The notes under the pieces: generated by a model | The model's input: only the letters and a program-made list of their open reading frames with translations | What the model was told of the DNA's origin: nothing | The model's database searches: none | NCBI GenBank assembly: GCA_023415775.1 | Contig: JAEZJM010000021.1 | Span: forward strand, 248,001 to 312,000 | Source: Bacillota bacterium | GTDB taxonomy: Bacteria > Bacillota > Negativicutes > Sporomusales > UBA7701 | Direction of reading: 5' to 3' | Length of the DNA stretch: 64,000 nt | Program-made: the position numbers and the translations under genes | Shown: positions 15,547 to 23,763 of the stretch, one piece after another | Position numbering within the stretch: position 1 is the stretch's first letter | Layout: the number at the start of each line of letters is the position of its first letter

Positions 15547-15576
15547 TTGACAGAGGCTATCAATATTTTGTATAAA
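15547..15576 (+). promoter_or_regulatory. rsmD-coaD promoter
   Basis: TTGACA (15547-15552), 18-bp spacer, TATAAA (15571-15576), 35 bp before the rsmD ATG. Confidence 0.6.
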
Positions 15577-15611
15577 TGTGGTAAGATATAAAAGATGAAT
15601 GGTAACAATAA

Positions 15612-16166
15612 ATGCGGATAATAACCGGAACCGCCAAGGGCCTCAAACTCAAAACCCCTCGCGGCCATGACGTCCGGCCCACCACCGACCGGGTAAAAGA
15701 ATCGCTGTTCGCCATCCTGGCCGACCGCGTCGCGGGTGCGGCCGTAGCCGACCTCTTCGCCGGCACTGGCAACCTCGGTCTCGAAGCCCTCAGCCGGGGT
15801 GCGGCCGCCGCCGTCTTCGTCGACGCCAGCCCCGCCAGCATCGCCCTCATCCGCGACAACGCCGCGCTGGCCAGGCTTGCCGAGCGGGCCGAAATCCACC
15901 GTAAGGACGCCCTCGCCGCCGTCGGGCACTTCGCGCGCTCGGGTCGCACCTTCGACCTCATCTTCTGCGACCCGCCCTACAACAAGGGCCTGGCCGCAGC
16001 CATCATAAACAAAATCGACGCCGGCAACATCCTCAGGCCAGGTGGCGTCGCCATAATCGAACACTCGCGCCACGAGCCGCTGCCAGACGGCCTGATCAAC
16101 CTCACCGTCAGCCGCACCGAACGCTACGGGGAAACATTGCTCACATTTCTCGGACACACCACCTGA
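15612..16166 (+). CDS. rsmD: 16S rRNA (guanine966-N2)-methyltransferase
   Basis: Methylates G966 of 16S rRNA during 30S assembly using SAM. 184 aa, the usual length. The N-terminal MRIITGTAKGLKLKTP, the RP(T)TDRVKESLF motif, the SAM-binding loop DLFAGTGNLGLEALSRGA and catalytic DPPY (in LIFCDPPYNKG) are all present. No strong ribosome-binding site precedes the ATG. It is directly followed by coaD, the common Firmicute pairing. Confidence 0.96.
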   Translation: MRIITGTAKGLKLKTPRGHDVRPTTDRVKESLFAILADRVAGAAVADLFAGTGNLGLEALSRGAAAAVFVDASPASIALIRDNAALARLAERAEIHRKDALAAVGHFARSGRTFDLIFCDPPYNKGLAAAIINKIDAGNILRPGGVAIIEHSRHEPLPDGLINLTVSRTERYGETLLTFLGHTT

Positions 16167-16181
16167 ATGGAGGACTCAGCA

Positions 16182-16664
16182 GTGCGTATCGCGGTATGCC
16201 CCGGCAGTTTCGACCCTGTTACTAACGGTCACCTCGACATCTTCGCCAGGGCCAGCAGCATCTTTGACAAAATCGTCGTCGCCGTATTCCACAACCCCAA
16301 CAAAAAGCCGCTCTTCACCATGGAAGAGCGCGTCGAAATGCTGCGGGTAGCCACCGCCCACATCCCCAACGTTCAAGTCGACTGCTTTTCCGGACTGGTC
16401 TACGAATACGTGCGCCGCCAGAACTCAACCATCATCGTCCGCGGCCTCAGAGCCTTGTCAGACTTCGAATACGAATTCCAACGGGCTCTGCTCATCAAAA
16501 AAATTGACCCCCAAATGGAAACAGTATTCATGATGACCACCGCCGATTACTCCTTCGTCAGCTCAACCGGCGTCAAGGAACTGGCCAGATTCGGCGGCGA
16601 CATCACCGGGCTTGTACCGGCCGCCGTAGCGGCGAAAATTATCGAGCGGCTTAACCAGGACTGA
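16182..16664 (+). CDS. coaD: Phosphopantetheine adenylyltransferase
   Basis: Fourth step of coenzyme A synthesis: ATP + 4'-phosphopantetheine to dephospho-CoA. 160 aa. Nucleotidyltransferase motif T/SxGH appears as TNGH (about 14-17), RGLR near the middle, and the C-terminal SSTGVKEL. GTG 16182 is preferred over ATG 16167: GGAGG at 16169-16173 lies inside the longer frame and is 8 nt from the GTG, which gives the typical start RIAVCPGSFDP. Confidence 0.96.
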   Translation: MRIAVCPGSFDPVTNGHLDIFARASSIFDKIVVAVFHNPNKKPLFTMEERVEMLRVATAHIPNVQVDCFSGLVYEYVRRQNSTIIVRGLRALSDFEYEFQRALLIKKIDPQMETVFMMTTADYSFVSSTGVKELARFGGDITGLVPAAVAAKIIERLNQD

Positions 16665-16693
16665 ACCCCAAGGCAGGGGAGGAGGAGAATGGC

Positions 16694-17146
16694 ATGACAG
16701 TAGAAGAGATCTTGGAAGAAATGGAAGGCTTACTCCTGGAAGCGTCGCGGGTGCCCTTCACCAACAAACGGGTCATCGACGAAGACGACCTCGGCCGCCT
16801 GATCGACGAACTCAGAGAAGTGCTGCCCGGCGAACTGATGGAAGCCAACCGCATCATCAGCGAACGGCAGCGCATTATGGAAGACGCCCAGAAAGAAGCC
16901 CAGGGCATCGTCGACCAGGGGAAAAACTACATCCACCGTCTCACCGACGAAAACGCCATAGCCCGCCAGGCGCAGGAACAGGCCAACGAAATCCTCCAGC
17001 AGGCCCAAAAGGAATCGCGCGACCTGCGTAGCGACGCCGTGGCCTACGCCGACGACGTCTTCTCCTACCTCGAAGAAAACCTCGTCAAAGCGCTCGAAGT
17101 CGTCCGCCAGAGCCACGGCAAGATTCACCAGGCCAAAAAGGACTAA
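16694..17146 (+). CDS. Coiled-coil protein of unknown function downstream of coaD
   Basis: 150 aa, almost wholly charged helix. After an N-terminal EEILEEMEGLLLEA segment, residues 55-145 show heptad-like repeats rich in Gln/Glu/Lys (QRIMEDAQKEAQGIV, QEQANEILQQAQKE). No signal peptide. Relatives in this position after coaD are annotated vaguely as ATPase or ATP-synthase subunit-like, which reflects coiled-coil similarity; there is no P-loop here. A DivIVA-like or scaffold role is possible but unproven. GAGGAGGAG precedes the ATG. Confidence 0.7.
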   Translation: MTVEEILEEMEGLLLEASRVPFTNKRVIDEDDLGRLIDELREVLPGELMEANRIISERQRIMEDAQKEAQGIVDQGKNYIHRLTDENAIARQAQEQANEILQQAQKESRDLRSDAVAYADDVFSYLEENLVKALEVVRQSHGKIHQAKKD

Positions 17147-17201
17147 CCGCCCCCCAGGGCGGCAGCCAAAACGATAGCACACTTCGGGAGCCGCGCGCTC
17201 C

Positions 17202-18452
17202 CTATTTTTTTATCAGCAGCCTCGCCCCGCGGCCGACGTGGCAGGCCAGCGACAGCGCCGCCAGCAGCGCCGTGAACAGCAGCGCCAAATACCCCATCTG
17301 TTCGAAGCGGGTCAGCCAGAAGACCGGCGACCAGCCTCCCCCCGGCATCACCGCCACCGGCACACTGAGCGCCGCCGGCAGAACCCCCCCCGCGTCCATC
17401 ATCAGCAGCGTAATCACCGCCGCCAGCACGGCGTGCAGCATGCGGCCGAAAATATACGGCGTAATCCTGATACCCGACTCAATAACAATACTGGCCACCT
17501 GACCGTGGACCGACAACCCGCTCCAGGCGATGATCGCCCCGGCCACCGCCACCTTCTCCGCCAATGGCGCGTCGGCCTGGCTCGCCGCCATCGTGCCGAT
17601 ATCGATCTCGAAAAAACCGCTCACCAGCGACGGCGCAAGATTAGCGCTGAAACCCACGGCGTTCAGCACCCAGGCGAATGCCGCCTCCAGGACGCCCGTC
17701 ACCCCCATCACCGATACGATCTTCAGAAATACCGAAAAAACGATAATAAACCCGCCGATTAAGAGAATAGTATTCATCGAAGACTTCACCGCGTCGCCCA
17801 AAAGCTGCCCCATCGACCGTTTATCCTCCTGCCTGGCGCCATACAAAGCCCTAAACGCGCGGAGCACGATATTGCCGGGCGGCATTGCCGCATCGGGAGT
17901 ATGACGGTCGCGGTCGCGGGCATGGAACCGGAAAACGATGCCCACGAGAAAACTCGACAAATAATGCGCCAGCGCGATCGTCGCCCCCAGCTCAGGCATC
18001 GCGAACATCCCCACAGCCACCGCTCCGAACATAAACAGCGGATCGGCCGTATTCGTGAACGACAGCAGCCGTTCAGCCTCCACCGCCGTACACAGCTGAT
18101 TCTTGCGGAACTTGCTCGTGATCACCGCATCCATCGGATACCCCGACGCCAGCCCCATGCTCAGCGCGAAAGCCCCGACCCCCGGCACATTGAACACCGG
18201 GCGCATCAGCGGCTCCAGCAGCACGCCGATAAAATGCACCACCCCGAGCCCCATGAGAATCTCCGACAAAATAAAAAAAGGCAACAAAGCGGGGAAAACG
18301 ACGTTCCACCAAAGATTGAGCCCCATAATCGCCGAATCGAAAGCGTCTTTGGGGTACTGCACCATAGCCACGGTCACGAAAACCGTAGCAAAAGCCATAA
18401 AAAATGTCAGCAAGCGGGAACGGTAACGCCGCCCTTTCCCCCACAAGCCCAT
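17202..18452 (-). CDS. ylbJ: Sporulation integral membrane protein YlbJ
   Basis: 416 aa with about eight to ten hydrophobic helices and the nucleoside-transporter/GATE-like repeat found in YlbJ, SpoIIIAE-like and SpoVB-neighbour families. The conserved segment WWNVVFPALLPFFILSEILMG and later GLASGYPMDAVITSKF identify YlbJ, which in Bacillus is needed for spore coat/cortex formation in the mother cell. ATG 18452 is chosen for GGAGGG five bases upstream; longer frames start before it. A weak sigma-E-like -35 (GTATATT, minus strand at 18511-18517) lies upstream, but the -10 is poor. Confidence 0.9.
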   Translation of the reverse strand: MGLWGKGRRYRSRLLTFFMAFATVFVTVAMVQYPKDAFDSAIMGLNLWWNVVFPALLPFFILSEILMGLGVVHFIGVLLEPLMRPVFNVPGVGAFALSMGLASGYPMDAVITSKFRKNQLCTAVEAERLLSFTNTADPLFMFGAVAVGMFAMPELGATIALAHYLSSFLVGIVFRFHARDRDRHTPDAAMPPGNIVLRAFRALYGARQEDKRSMGQLLGDAVKSSMNTILLIGGFIIVFSVFLKIVSVMGVTGVLEAAFAWVLNAVGFSANLAPSLVSGFFEIDIGTMAASQADAPLAEKVAVAGAIIAWSGLSVHGQVASIVIESGIRITPYIFGRMLHAVLAAVITLLMMDAGGVLPAALSVPVAVMPGGGWSPVFWLTRFEQMGYLALLFTALLAALSLACHVGRGARLLIKK

Positions 18453-18548
18453 GTGAACCCTCCTCCTCAACCCCGGCGTCTGCTAATATATATATTGGGG
18501 CGGGAGAGGTAATATACCCCGACACACAGCCGCAGACAGGAGGCACAC

Positions 18549-19376
18549 ATGACCCGACCGACCATCGGCCTCGCCCTGGGCTCAGGCGGCCTTAGAGGCT
18601 TGGCCCACATCGGCGTACTCAAAATCCTTGAGCGCGAAGAAATTCCCGTAAACTACATAGCCGGCTGCAGTATCGGCAGCCTCATAGGCTCCCTCTACGC
18701 CGCCGGCCTGGACAGCGAAACAATATTCAAACTGGCGAAAAACCTAAAACGCCGCCATTGGATCGACTTCGTCATCCCCAAAATGGGCCTCGTCTCCGGG
18801 GACAGGACCCTTGAAACCATACAACTCCTAACACAGCGCAAACACTTTGACCAACTCGCCATCCCCCTCGCCGTCGTCGCCGCCGACCTCAACACCGGCC
18901 AGGAAGTCATCTTCCGCGACGGCGAAGTGGCCCACGCCGTCCGAGCAAGCATATCCGTTCCCGGCGTCTTCGTGCCCTACAGCTACGAAGGGCGGCTCCT
19001 CGTCGACGGCGCCGTCGTCAACCCCACCCCCATGGACATCGTCCACGGCATGGGCGCCGACATCGTCATCGCCGTCGACCTCGTCCCCACAGGCGACGTC
19101 GCCGCCTTCGCCAACATCTTCGACGTCATCATCCAGACCATCGACATCGTCGAGCGCCAGCTCTTCAAACAGCGCGAACACTACTGCGACCTGCTCGTCA
19201 AACCCGACGTCGGCCACATCTCACCCAGCTCCTTCGGCAGCCTTGACGAATGCGTCGACCTCGGCGCCAAAGCCATGGAAGCCGGCCTGCCCCAGCTCAG
19301 ACAACTCCTGGCGGACAAACAACATACAGCGGCGACTGGCGGAAATCCCGCCCCCCGCGCCGCCACTCCGCTTTAG
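18549..19376 (+). CDS. Patatin-like phospholipase family protein
   Basis: Predicted Ser/Asp-dyad lipid acyl hydrolase. 275 aa beginning IGLALGSGGLRGLAHIGVL (oxyanion loop). The nucleophile elbow GCSIG puts the Ser near residue 41, and the catalytic Asp is in VDGAVVNPTP near 160. This is the RssA/YlbK type, with no signal peptide. In Bacillus ylbJ, ylbK and ylbM are neighbours, and the same order appears here. The last 80 bp overlap the 3' end of convergent tmcAL. Confidence 0.88.
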   Translation: MTRPTIGLALGSGGLRGLAHIGVLKILEREEIPVNYIAGCSIGSLIGSLYAAGLDSETIFKLAKNLKRRHWIDFVIPKMGLVSGDRTLETIQLLTQRKHFDQLAIPLAVVAADLNTGQEVIFRDGEVAHAVRASISVPGVFVPYSYEGRLLVDGAVVNPTPMDIVHGMGADIVIAVDLVPTGDVAAFANIFDVIIQTIDIVERQLFKQREHYCDLLVKPDVGHISPSSFGSLDECVDLGAKAMEAGLPQLRQLLADKQHTAATGGNPAPRAATPL

Positions 19377-20550
19377 GCATCCCCAGGCTGTATACATCCG
19401 TCGCCAGCGTATCCAGAGCCAGCATCCCCTGCAGCGGCGTCAGCTCCGACCCATAAAGCTCGCGGCCGTGGAGAAAATGCGTCGTCTTCGTCACCACCGG
19501 CACAGTCGCCCGCCGCGCCACCGTCCGCAGCAGCCGGCGTCCGCGCTCGCCGAACGACAGCACCCGCGCATACAGAGGACCGCTCTCCTCCCAGGCCGCC
19601 ACCTCCGCCCGGCGGGTCATCAGCAGCGCATGCACCATCATCCGCTGCAAGCGGGTCAGAGAATACCGCTTACTCTTGAGAATCGACCACAGCTCCTCCA
19701 GGCTGCCGGCGCCACCGGCAGCCTTCAGCTTAAACTCCAGGCCCTCAGAAACATCGGGAAGCTCCGCCAGCTCGGCCACACTCGCCCGCCGCAGCGCCGC
19801 CAGCAAAACCAGCCCCAGCTCGCCCCACGCCACCGGCCCGTGTCCCTCCGCCAGGCAACGTTCGGCCACCTCCCGGCAAGCGACAGGCATGGCCCCGTAA
19901 GCCACCTCCGTCCGCCCCGCCAGCAGCGCTCCGCGGACCGCCGTCGCGCTCGCGACCTCACCGGTCACATCCCGGTCGTGATAATGCGCCGCGCGGCGGG
20001 CGATAGGGCAGGGCGCCATAGTAGGCGCGTAACGCTCGATTGCACGCAAATACTCCACCGCCAGAATATTGTTCGGCGAAGCCACCATCGCCGGCGGCAG
20101 ACCGCTCGCGGCCGCCAGCGAACGCCCCAGCGCCGCCGCGTAAGTCTCGCCCGCATCCAGCCGCTCGCGCATCACCGTTCGCACCGCCTCGTCCCCAATC
20201 GCCGCCGCCAGGCGCCTCAGCGCCCCGAGCTCCGGATGCTCCGCCCCGAAGCTAAGCCTGTCCACCACACCAAGAGAATGGAGGAGGCGGACAGCGCCGC
20301 CCGCAAAAAACTGGGCGCTGCGCACCGCGAATGCCGCCGGCAGCTCCAGCACCACATCCACGCCCCCGCGCACCGCCATCTCCGCACGGGTCCACTTATC
20401 GAACAGCGCCGGCTCGCCGCGCTGCACAAAATTGCCGCTCATAACCGCCACGATCGCCGCATCGCCGGCTTGGCGGCGCGTCTCTTCCACATGAAAGCGA
20501 TGTCCGTTATGGAACGGATTATACTCAGCCACAATACCGACCGCGCGCAT
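19297..20550 (-). CDS. tmcAL: tRNA(Met) cytidine acetate ligase
   Basis: Forms N4-acetylcytidine at the wobble base of elongator tRNA-Met from acetate and ATP (formerly YlbM). 417 aa. The nucleotidyltransferase motif VAEYNPFHNGHRFH near the N-terminus and MSGNFVQRGEPALFDKW confirm the family. ATG 20550 is chosen over an upstream frame because it gives the canonical MRAVGIVAEYNPF and follows GGGGG. Its acetate substrate makes the divergent neighbour ackA suggestive, though no link is shown. Confidence 0.92.
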   Translation of the reverse strand: MRAVGIVAEYNPFHNGHRFHVEETRRQAGDAAIVAVMSGNFVQRGEPALFDKWTRAEMAVRGGVDVVLELPAAFAVRSAQFFAGGAVRLLHSLGVVDRLSFGAEHPELGALRRLAAAIGDEAVRTVMRERLDAGETYAAALGRSLAAASGLPPAMVASPNNILAVEYLRAIERYAPTMAPCPIARRAAHYHDRDVTGEVASATAVRGALLAGRTEVAYGAMPVACREVAERCLAEGHGPVAWGELGLVLLAALRRASVAELAELPDVSEGLEFKLKAAGGAGSLEELWSILKSKRYSLTRLQRMMVHALLMTRRAEVAAWEESGPLYARVLSFGERGRRLLRTVARRATVPVVTKTTHFLHGRELYGSELTPLQGMLALDTLATDVYSLGMPKAEWRRGGRDFRQSPLYVVCPPGVV

Positions 20551-20702
20551 ACACAAATACCCCCGAAAACATCGTAATGCCACAGCCTTCGCTCCTCGGC
20601 GCGCCAAATCCTTCCACCGGAAGAATACATATTTTTGATAATAGTTTCACAAAAAGGCAGGGAAAATAATACTGGTGTCGAAGAATCAAATTGAATATGT
20701 AG

Positions 20703-20720
20703 TCTGGTGGTCAGACCAGA
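20703..20720. promoter_or_regulatory. Palindrome before ackA, possible GntR/FadR-type operator
   Basis: TCTGGT, 6 bp, ACCAGA, with an inner GGTC-A-GACC dyad. TGGT...ACCA half-sites are typical of FadR-type GntR regulators. It lies 29 bp before the ackA ATG. No such regulator gene is in the window. Confidence 0.4.
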
Positions 20721-20749
20721 TGTGACGAAACAGCACTGGAGGAATTGTC

Positions 20750-21952
20750 ATGATAATCCTAGTGGTCAATTGCGGAAGCTCGTCGATCAAATACCAGCTT
20801 TTCAACATGGCCGACGAGTCAGTATTGGCCAAGGGCTTGGTAGAGCGCATCGGACTGGAAGGCGCGCTTTTGACCCATCAGCCCGCCGGCAAAGAAAAAG
20901 TAGTCCTCACCGCCGACATCAAAAACCACAGCATCGGCATCAAAATGGTCCTTGAAGCCCTCACCAATCCCGCTCACGGCGTCCTCAAAAGCATGTCCGA
21001 AATCAACGCCATCGGCCACCGGGTCGTCCACGGCGCCGAAAAATTCGCCGACTCCGTCCTCATCACCCCCCAAGTCATGGACGCCCTCGAAGAATGCATC
21101 GACCTGGCCCCCCTCCACAACCCGCCCAACATCCTCGGCATCAACGCCTGCACCGAACTCATGCCCAAAACCCCCCAGGTCGGCGTCTTCGACACCGCCT
21201 TCCACCAAACCATGCCCAAACACGCCTTCCTCTACGGCCTGCCCTACGAAGCCTACGAGAAATACGGCGTCCGCCGCTACGGCTTCCACGGCACCTCGCA
21301 CCGCTACGTATCCCAGAAAGCCGGCGAACTCATGGGCGAGCACATGACCAACCTGCGGATCATCACCTGCCACCTCGGCAACGGCGCCAGCCTTGCCGCC
21401 GTCAAAAACGGCAAATCCGTAGACACCAGCATGGGCTTCACCCCCCTCGAAGGCCTCGTCATGGGCACGCGCTGCGGCGAAATCGACCCGGCGATCATCA
21501 CCTACCTCATGAAAAAAGAAGGGCTCAGCCCCGACCAGATCGACACCTACCTCAACAAAAAATCCGGCGTCCTCGGCCTCTCCGGCATCTCCAGCGACTT
21601 CAGAGACATCGAGGAAGCCGCCAACGAAGGCAACGAGCGGGCCCAACTGGCCCTCGACGTCTTCGCCTATAAAGTCCGCAAATACATCGGCGGTTACGCC
21701 GCCGCCATGGGTGGCGTCGACGCCATCGTCTTCACCGCCGGCCTCGGCGAAAACTCCATCTCCATGCGCGACAAAATCTGCCTCGGCCTCGAATACCTCG
21801 GCACCCGCATCGACCCCGTCAAAAACAACATCCGCGGCAAAGCCGCCGAAATCAGCGTCGACGGCGCCAAAGTCAAAATCTTCGTCATCCCCACCAACGA
21901 AGAGCTGGTTATTGCCAAAGACACAGAGCAAATCTGCGCCAACCTGGTTTAG
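20750..21952 (+). CDS. ackA: Acetate kinase
   Basis: Interconverts acetyl phosphate + ADP and acetate + ATP, central to substrate-level phosphorylation in anaerobes. 400 aa. Signatures: ILVVNCGSSSIKYQ at the N-terminus, FDTAFH (about 148-153), RRYGFHGTSHRYV, HLGNGAS phosphate loop, MGFTPLEGLVMGTRCG and FTAGLGENS near the C-terminus. GGAGGAATTGTC sets the ATG. No pta follows; a family B repeat and terminator end the transcript. Confidence 0.98.
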   Translation: MIILVVNCGSSSIKYQLFNMADESVLAKGLVERIGLEGALLTHQPAGKEKVVLTADIKNHSIGIKMVLEALTNPAHGVLKSMSEINAIGHRVVHGAEKFADSVLITPQVMDALEECIDLAPLHNPPNILGINACTELMPKTPQVGVFDTAFHQTMPKHAFLYGLPYEAYEKYGVRRYGFHGTSHRYVSQKAGELMGEHMTNLRIITCHLGNGASLAAVKNGKSVDTSMGFTPLEGLVMGTRCGEIDPAIITYLMKKEGLSPDQIDTYLNKKSGVLGLSGISSDFRDIEEAANEGNERAQLALDVFAYKVRKYIGGYAAAMGGVDAIVFTAGLGENSISMRDKICLGLEYLGTRIDPVKNNIRGKAAEISVDGAKVKIFVIPTNEELVIAKDTEQICANLV

Positions 21953-21980
21953 TCTCGAAACGTAGCGGCCGCCCAGCAGC

Positions 21981-22086
21981 CCCCATCTGCGGCGTTGCTC
22001 CTCAGATCGCTTGCTTGCGTACATCCGAGTACGCGGCGCAGCGCGATCTTCCGGTGCGCCTTGCATCTGGCAGCTTCTGAACGGCC
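21981..22086 (+). repeat. Family B structured repeat, copy 1
   Basis: About 106 bp beginning CCCCATCTGCGGCG and ending CTTCTGAACGG. Nested stems: AGATCGC (22004-22010) with GCGATCT (22043-22049), and inside them GCGTAC/GTACGC with loop ATCCGA. It lies between the ackA stop and its terminator. Other copies: 37897-38000, 40513-40729, 59055-59234. Confidence 0.85.
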
Positions 22087-22111
22087 TGCACAATGAAATT
22101 ACCGAACGGAT

Positions 22112-22138
22112 AGGGGAGGGGAGACCCTCCTCTTTTCA
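22112..22138 (+). terminator. Terminator after ackA
   Basis: AGGGGAGGG/CCCTCCTCT stem (one G-U), GAGA loop, then TTTT. A second perfect hairpin GAAGAAAAC/GTTTTCTTC follows at 22153-22173 without a T-run. Confidence 0.7.
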
Positions 22139-22246
22139 TCCTAACTTATAATGAAGAAAACACCGTTTTCTTCTCCACCGAAAATGCGCTACCCGGCGGA
22201 GAAAACGACCGGCGACGGGAATAATAACCGATAACAAGCCGATTTC

Positions 22247-22275
22247 TTGACAAACCCCGGACGTATCGCTATAAT
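22247..22275 (+). promoter_or_regulatory. Consensus promoter of the yceD-rpmF unit
   Basis: TTGACA (22247-22252), 17 bp, TATAAT (22270-22275); both boxes perfect, 21 bp before the first ATG. Confidence 0.85.
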
Positions 22276-22296
22276 TAATGAGGGTTAGGGTGGAAA

Positions 22297-22803
22297 ATGA
22301 TGAAAATTAACATCGCGCAGCTTCGACAAGCGATTGGCGCCAGCCAATCATTTAGTTTTCATACCCCGGTCGAGGACCTTGCCGGCGAAGCCGGCGAACT
22401 CTGGCTTACCGGCCGGATCGAAGTCGTCGGGGAAGCAGTCAACACCGGCCGCCTGCTCGCCGTCTCAGGCGTCATCAAAGGCGCCGGCGGTTTAAACTGC
22501 AATCGCTGCCTGGCCGACTTCACCCACGAAGTGGCCGTACACTTCAGCGAAACCTTTCGCGAAGCAGGTACCGCCGCCACCGACCCGGACGCGCTCGTCT
22601 ACCAAGGCGACGAAATCGACATCGCCGAAATAGTGCGTGAAGCGCTCATCGTCGCCGAACCCCTCAAAGCGCTCTGCGACGAAGAATGCCGCGGCCTATG
22701 CCCCACCTGCGGCGCAAACCGCAACGAAACACCCTGCACCTGCGTCACCACCAGCATCGACCCGCGGCTCGCGGCGCTGGAAAAACTACTACCGAAAAAA
22801 TAG
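22297..22803 (+). CDS. YceD family protein (DUF177)
   Basis: 168 aa. DUF177 hallmarks are visible: a central NCNRCLADF and a C-terminal CDEECRGLCPTCGANRNETPCTC cluster likely to bind zinc. Members are found next to rpmF across bacteria; in some species YceD homologues are linked to 23S rRNA accumulation. Here it is co-transcribed with rpmF under a consensus promoter, supporting a ribosome-related role. Either of two adjacent ATGs (22297 or 22300) could start it. Confidence 0.88.
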   Translation: MMKINIAQLRQAIGASQSFSFHTPVEDLAGEAGELWLTGRIEVVGEAVNTGRLLAVSGVIKGAGGLNCNRCLADFTHEVAVHFSETFREAGTAATDPDALVYQGDEIDIAEIVREALIVAEPLKALCDEECRGLCPTCGANRNETPCTCVTTSIDPRLAALEKLLPKK

Positions 22804-22873
22804 CGCATCCTAAGCGATGCACAGACACGAACGGCGGCCCCAGAGCCGGCCCGCAAGGAGGTGGATACGGACC

Positions 22874-23053
22874 ATGGCAGTACCCAAGCGCAAAATGTCC
22901 AAAGCCCGTCGCGACAAGCGCCGCGCCAACTGGAAACTCACCGCTCCCGGCTACGTCGAGTGCCCCCAGTGCCATCAGATGAAAATGCCGCACCGCGTGT
23001 GCCCCGAATGCGGTCATTACAAAGGCAAGGAAGTAGTGAAAGTCGCCGAGTAA
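22874..23053 (+). CDS. rpmF: 50S ribosomal protein L32
   Basis: 59 aa, full length: MAVPKRKMSKARRDKRR N-terminus and the zinc-binding CxxC pairs CPQC and CPEC. AAGGAGGTGGAT gives a strong ribosome-binding site. This is the C+ (zinc-binding) L32 paralogue type. It sits just before the fatty-acid operon, a conserved pairing in many bacteria, but here a terminator and new promoter separate them. Confidence 0.98.
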   Translation: MAVPKRKMSKARRDKRRANWKLTAPGYVECPQCHQMKMPHRVCPECGHYKGKEVVKVAE

Positions 23054-23077
23054 CCCCGCATAAAAAGGTTCCGAATG

Positions 23078-23125
23078 AGCAAGATAAAAGGCAAAATGCC
23101 ATTTTTATCTTGCTTTGTTTTTTTC
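23078..23125 (+). terminator. Terminator after rpmF
   Basis: Long stem AGCAAGATAAAA...TTTTATCTTGCT with inner GGCA/TGCC pairing, then TTGTTTTTTT. Confidence 0.85.
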
Positions 23126-23154
23126 TTGCAAAACACAATAACCCTCGCTATACT
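23126..23154 (+). promoter_or_regulatory. Promoter of the fapR-fab operon
   Basis: TTGCAA (23126-23131), 17 bp, TATACT (23149-23154). No clear copy of the Bacillus FapR operator is visible around it, so autoregulation is unconfirmed here. Confidence 0.55.
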
Positions 23155-23195
23155 GGTAATAGGTTATAATACTTGCTAATAAAAAAGGTGATAAT

Positions 23196-23762
23196 GTGAC
23201 ACGCCCCGAAAAAAAGCTCAGGCATGAAGCCCTGCTGGAAAAACTGCAAACCAGCCCCTTTATGACCGACGAAGCGCTGTCGGAAGCGATGGGGGTCAGT
23301 GTCCAGACCATCAGGCTTGACCGCCTGGCGCTCGGCATACCCGAGCTGAGGGAAAGGACCAAACAGATGGCCGAGGCGGCGCGCACCAAGCTCAAAGCCA
23401 TCGGCACCGGCGACGTCATCGGCGAACTCGTCGACCTTGAACTCGGCCGGTCAGGCATCTCCGTCATGACCGTTGGCGACAGCATGGTCATGGAAAAAAC
23501 CCATGTCGCGGGCGGCCACTACATCTTCGCCCAGGCCAACTCCCTCGCCCTTGCCGTCCTCGACGCGCCGGCGGCCGTCACCGGAGTCGCCAACATCAAG
23601 TACAAAATCCCCGTAGCATCAGGCGAGAAGCTCATCGCCAAAGCCGAAGTCGTCAAAAAAAGAGGCAATAAATATTTTGTTTGGGTAAAGACTAGGAACG
23701 AAAAACAGGAAGTATTCCGCTCAAAATTCATAATGGTCTCGCTAGACAATGAGGGGAGATAA
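23196..23762 (+). CDS. fapR: Transcription factor FapR
   Basis: Malonyl-CoA-sensing repressor of fatty acid and phospholipid genes. 188 aa: N-terminal helix-turn-helix about 8-55 (LLEKLQTSPFMTDEALSEAMGVSVQTIRLDRLALGIPELR in shorter pieces matches FapR), a linker helix, then a hot-dog effector domain about 75-185 with GGHYIFAQANSLALAVLDA. It heads the operon it should control, with plsX starting 1 bp after its stop. GTG 23196 start behind AAAAAGGTG. Confidence 0.94.
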   Translation: MTRPEKKLRHEALLEKLQTSPFMTDEALSEAMGVSVQTIRLDRLALGIPELRERTKQMAEAARTKLKAIGTGDVIGELVDLELGRSGISVMTVGDSMVMEKTHVAGGHYIFAQANSLALAVLDAPAAVTGVANIKYKIPVASGEKLIAKAEVVKKRGNKYFVWVKTRNEKQEVFRSKFIMVSLDNEGR

Positions 23763-23763
23763 A

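Noticed and set aside
13995..15591. Several long plus-strand frames over the DUF4127 gene
   Set aside because: Arg/Gln/His-rich shadows without ribosome-binding sites; the minus-strand gene has the DUF4127 signature and signal peptide.
18847..20577. 576-codon plus-strand open frame
   Set aside because: It crosses the patatin gene and runs antisense to tmcAL; its product is low-complexity Ser/Pro then Arg/His-rich, typical of a shadow in GC-rich DNA. Both real genes have clear family motifs.
23100..23195. FapR operator in the fapR promoter region
   Set aside because: No palindrome close to the Bacillus FapR site could be found by eye; autoregulation remains only a family expectation.
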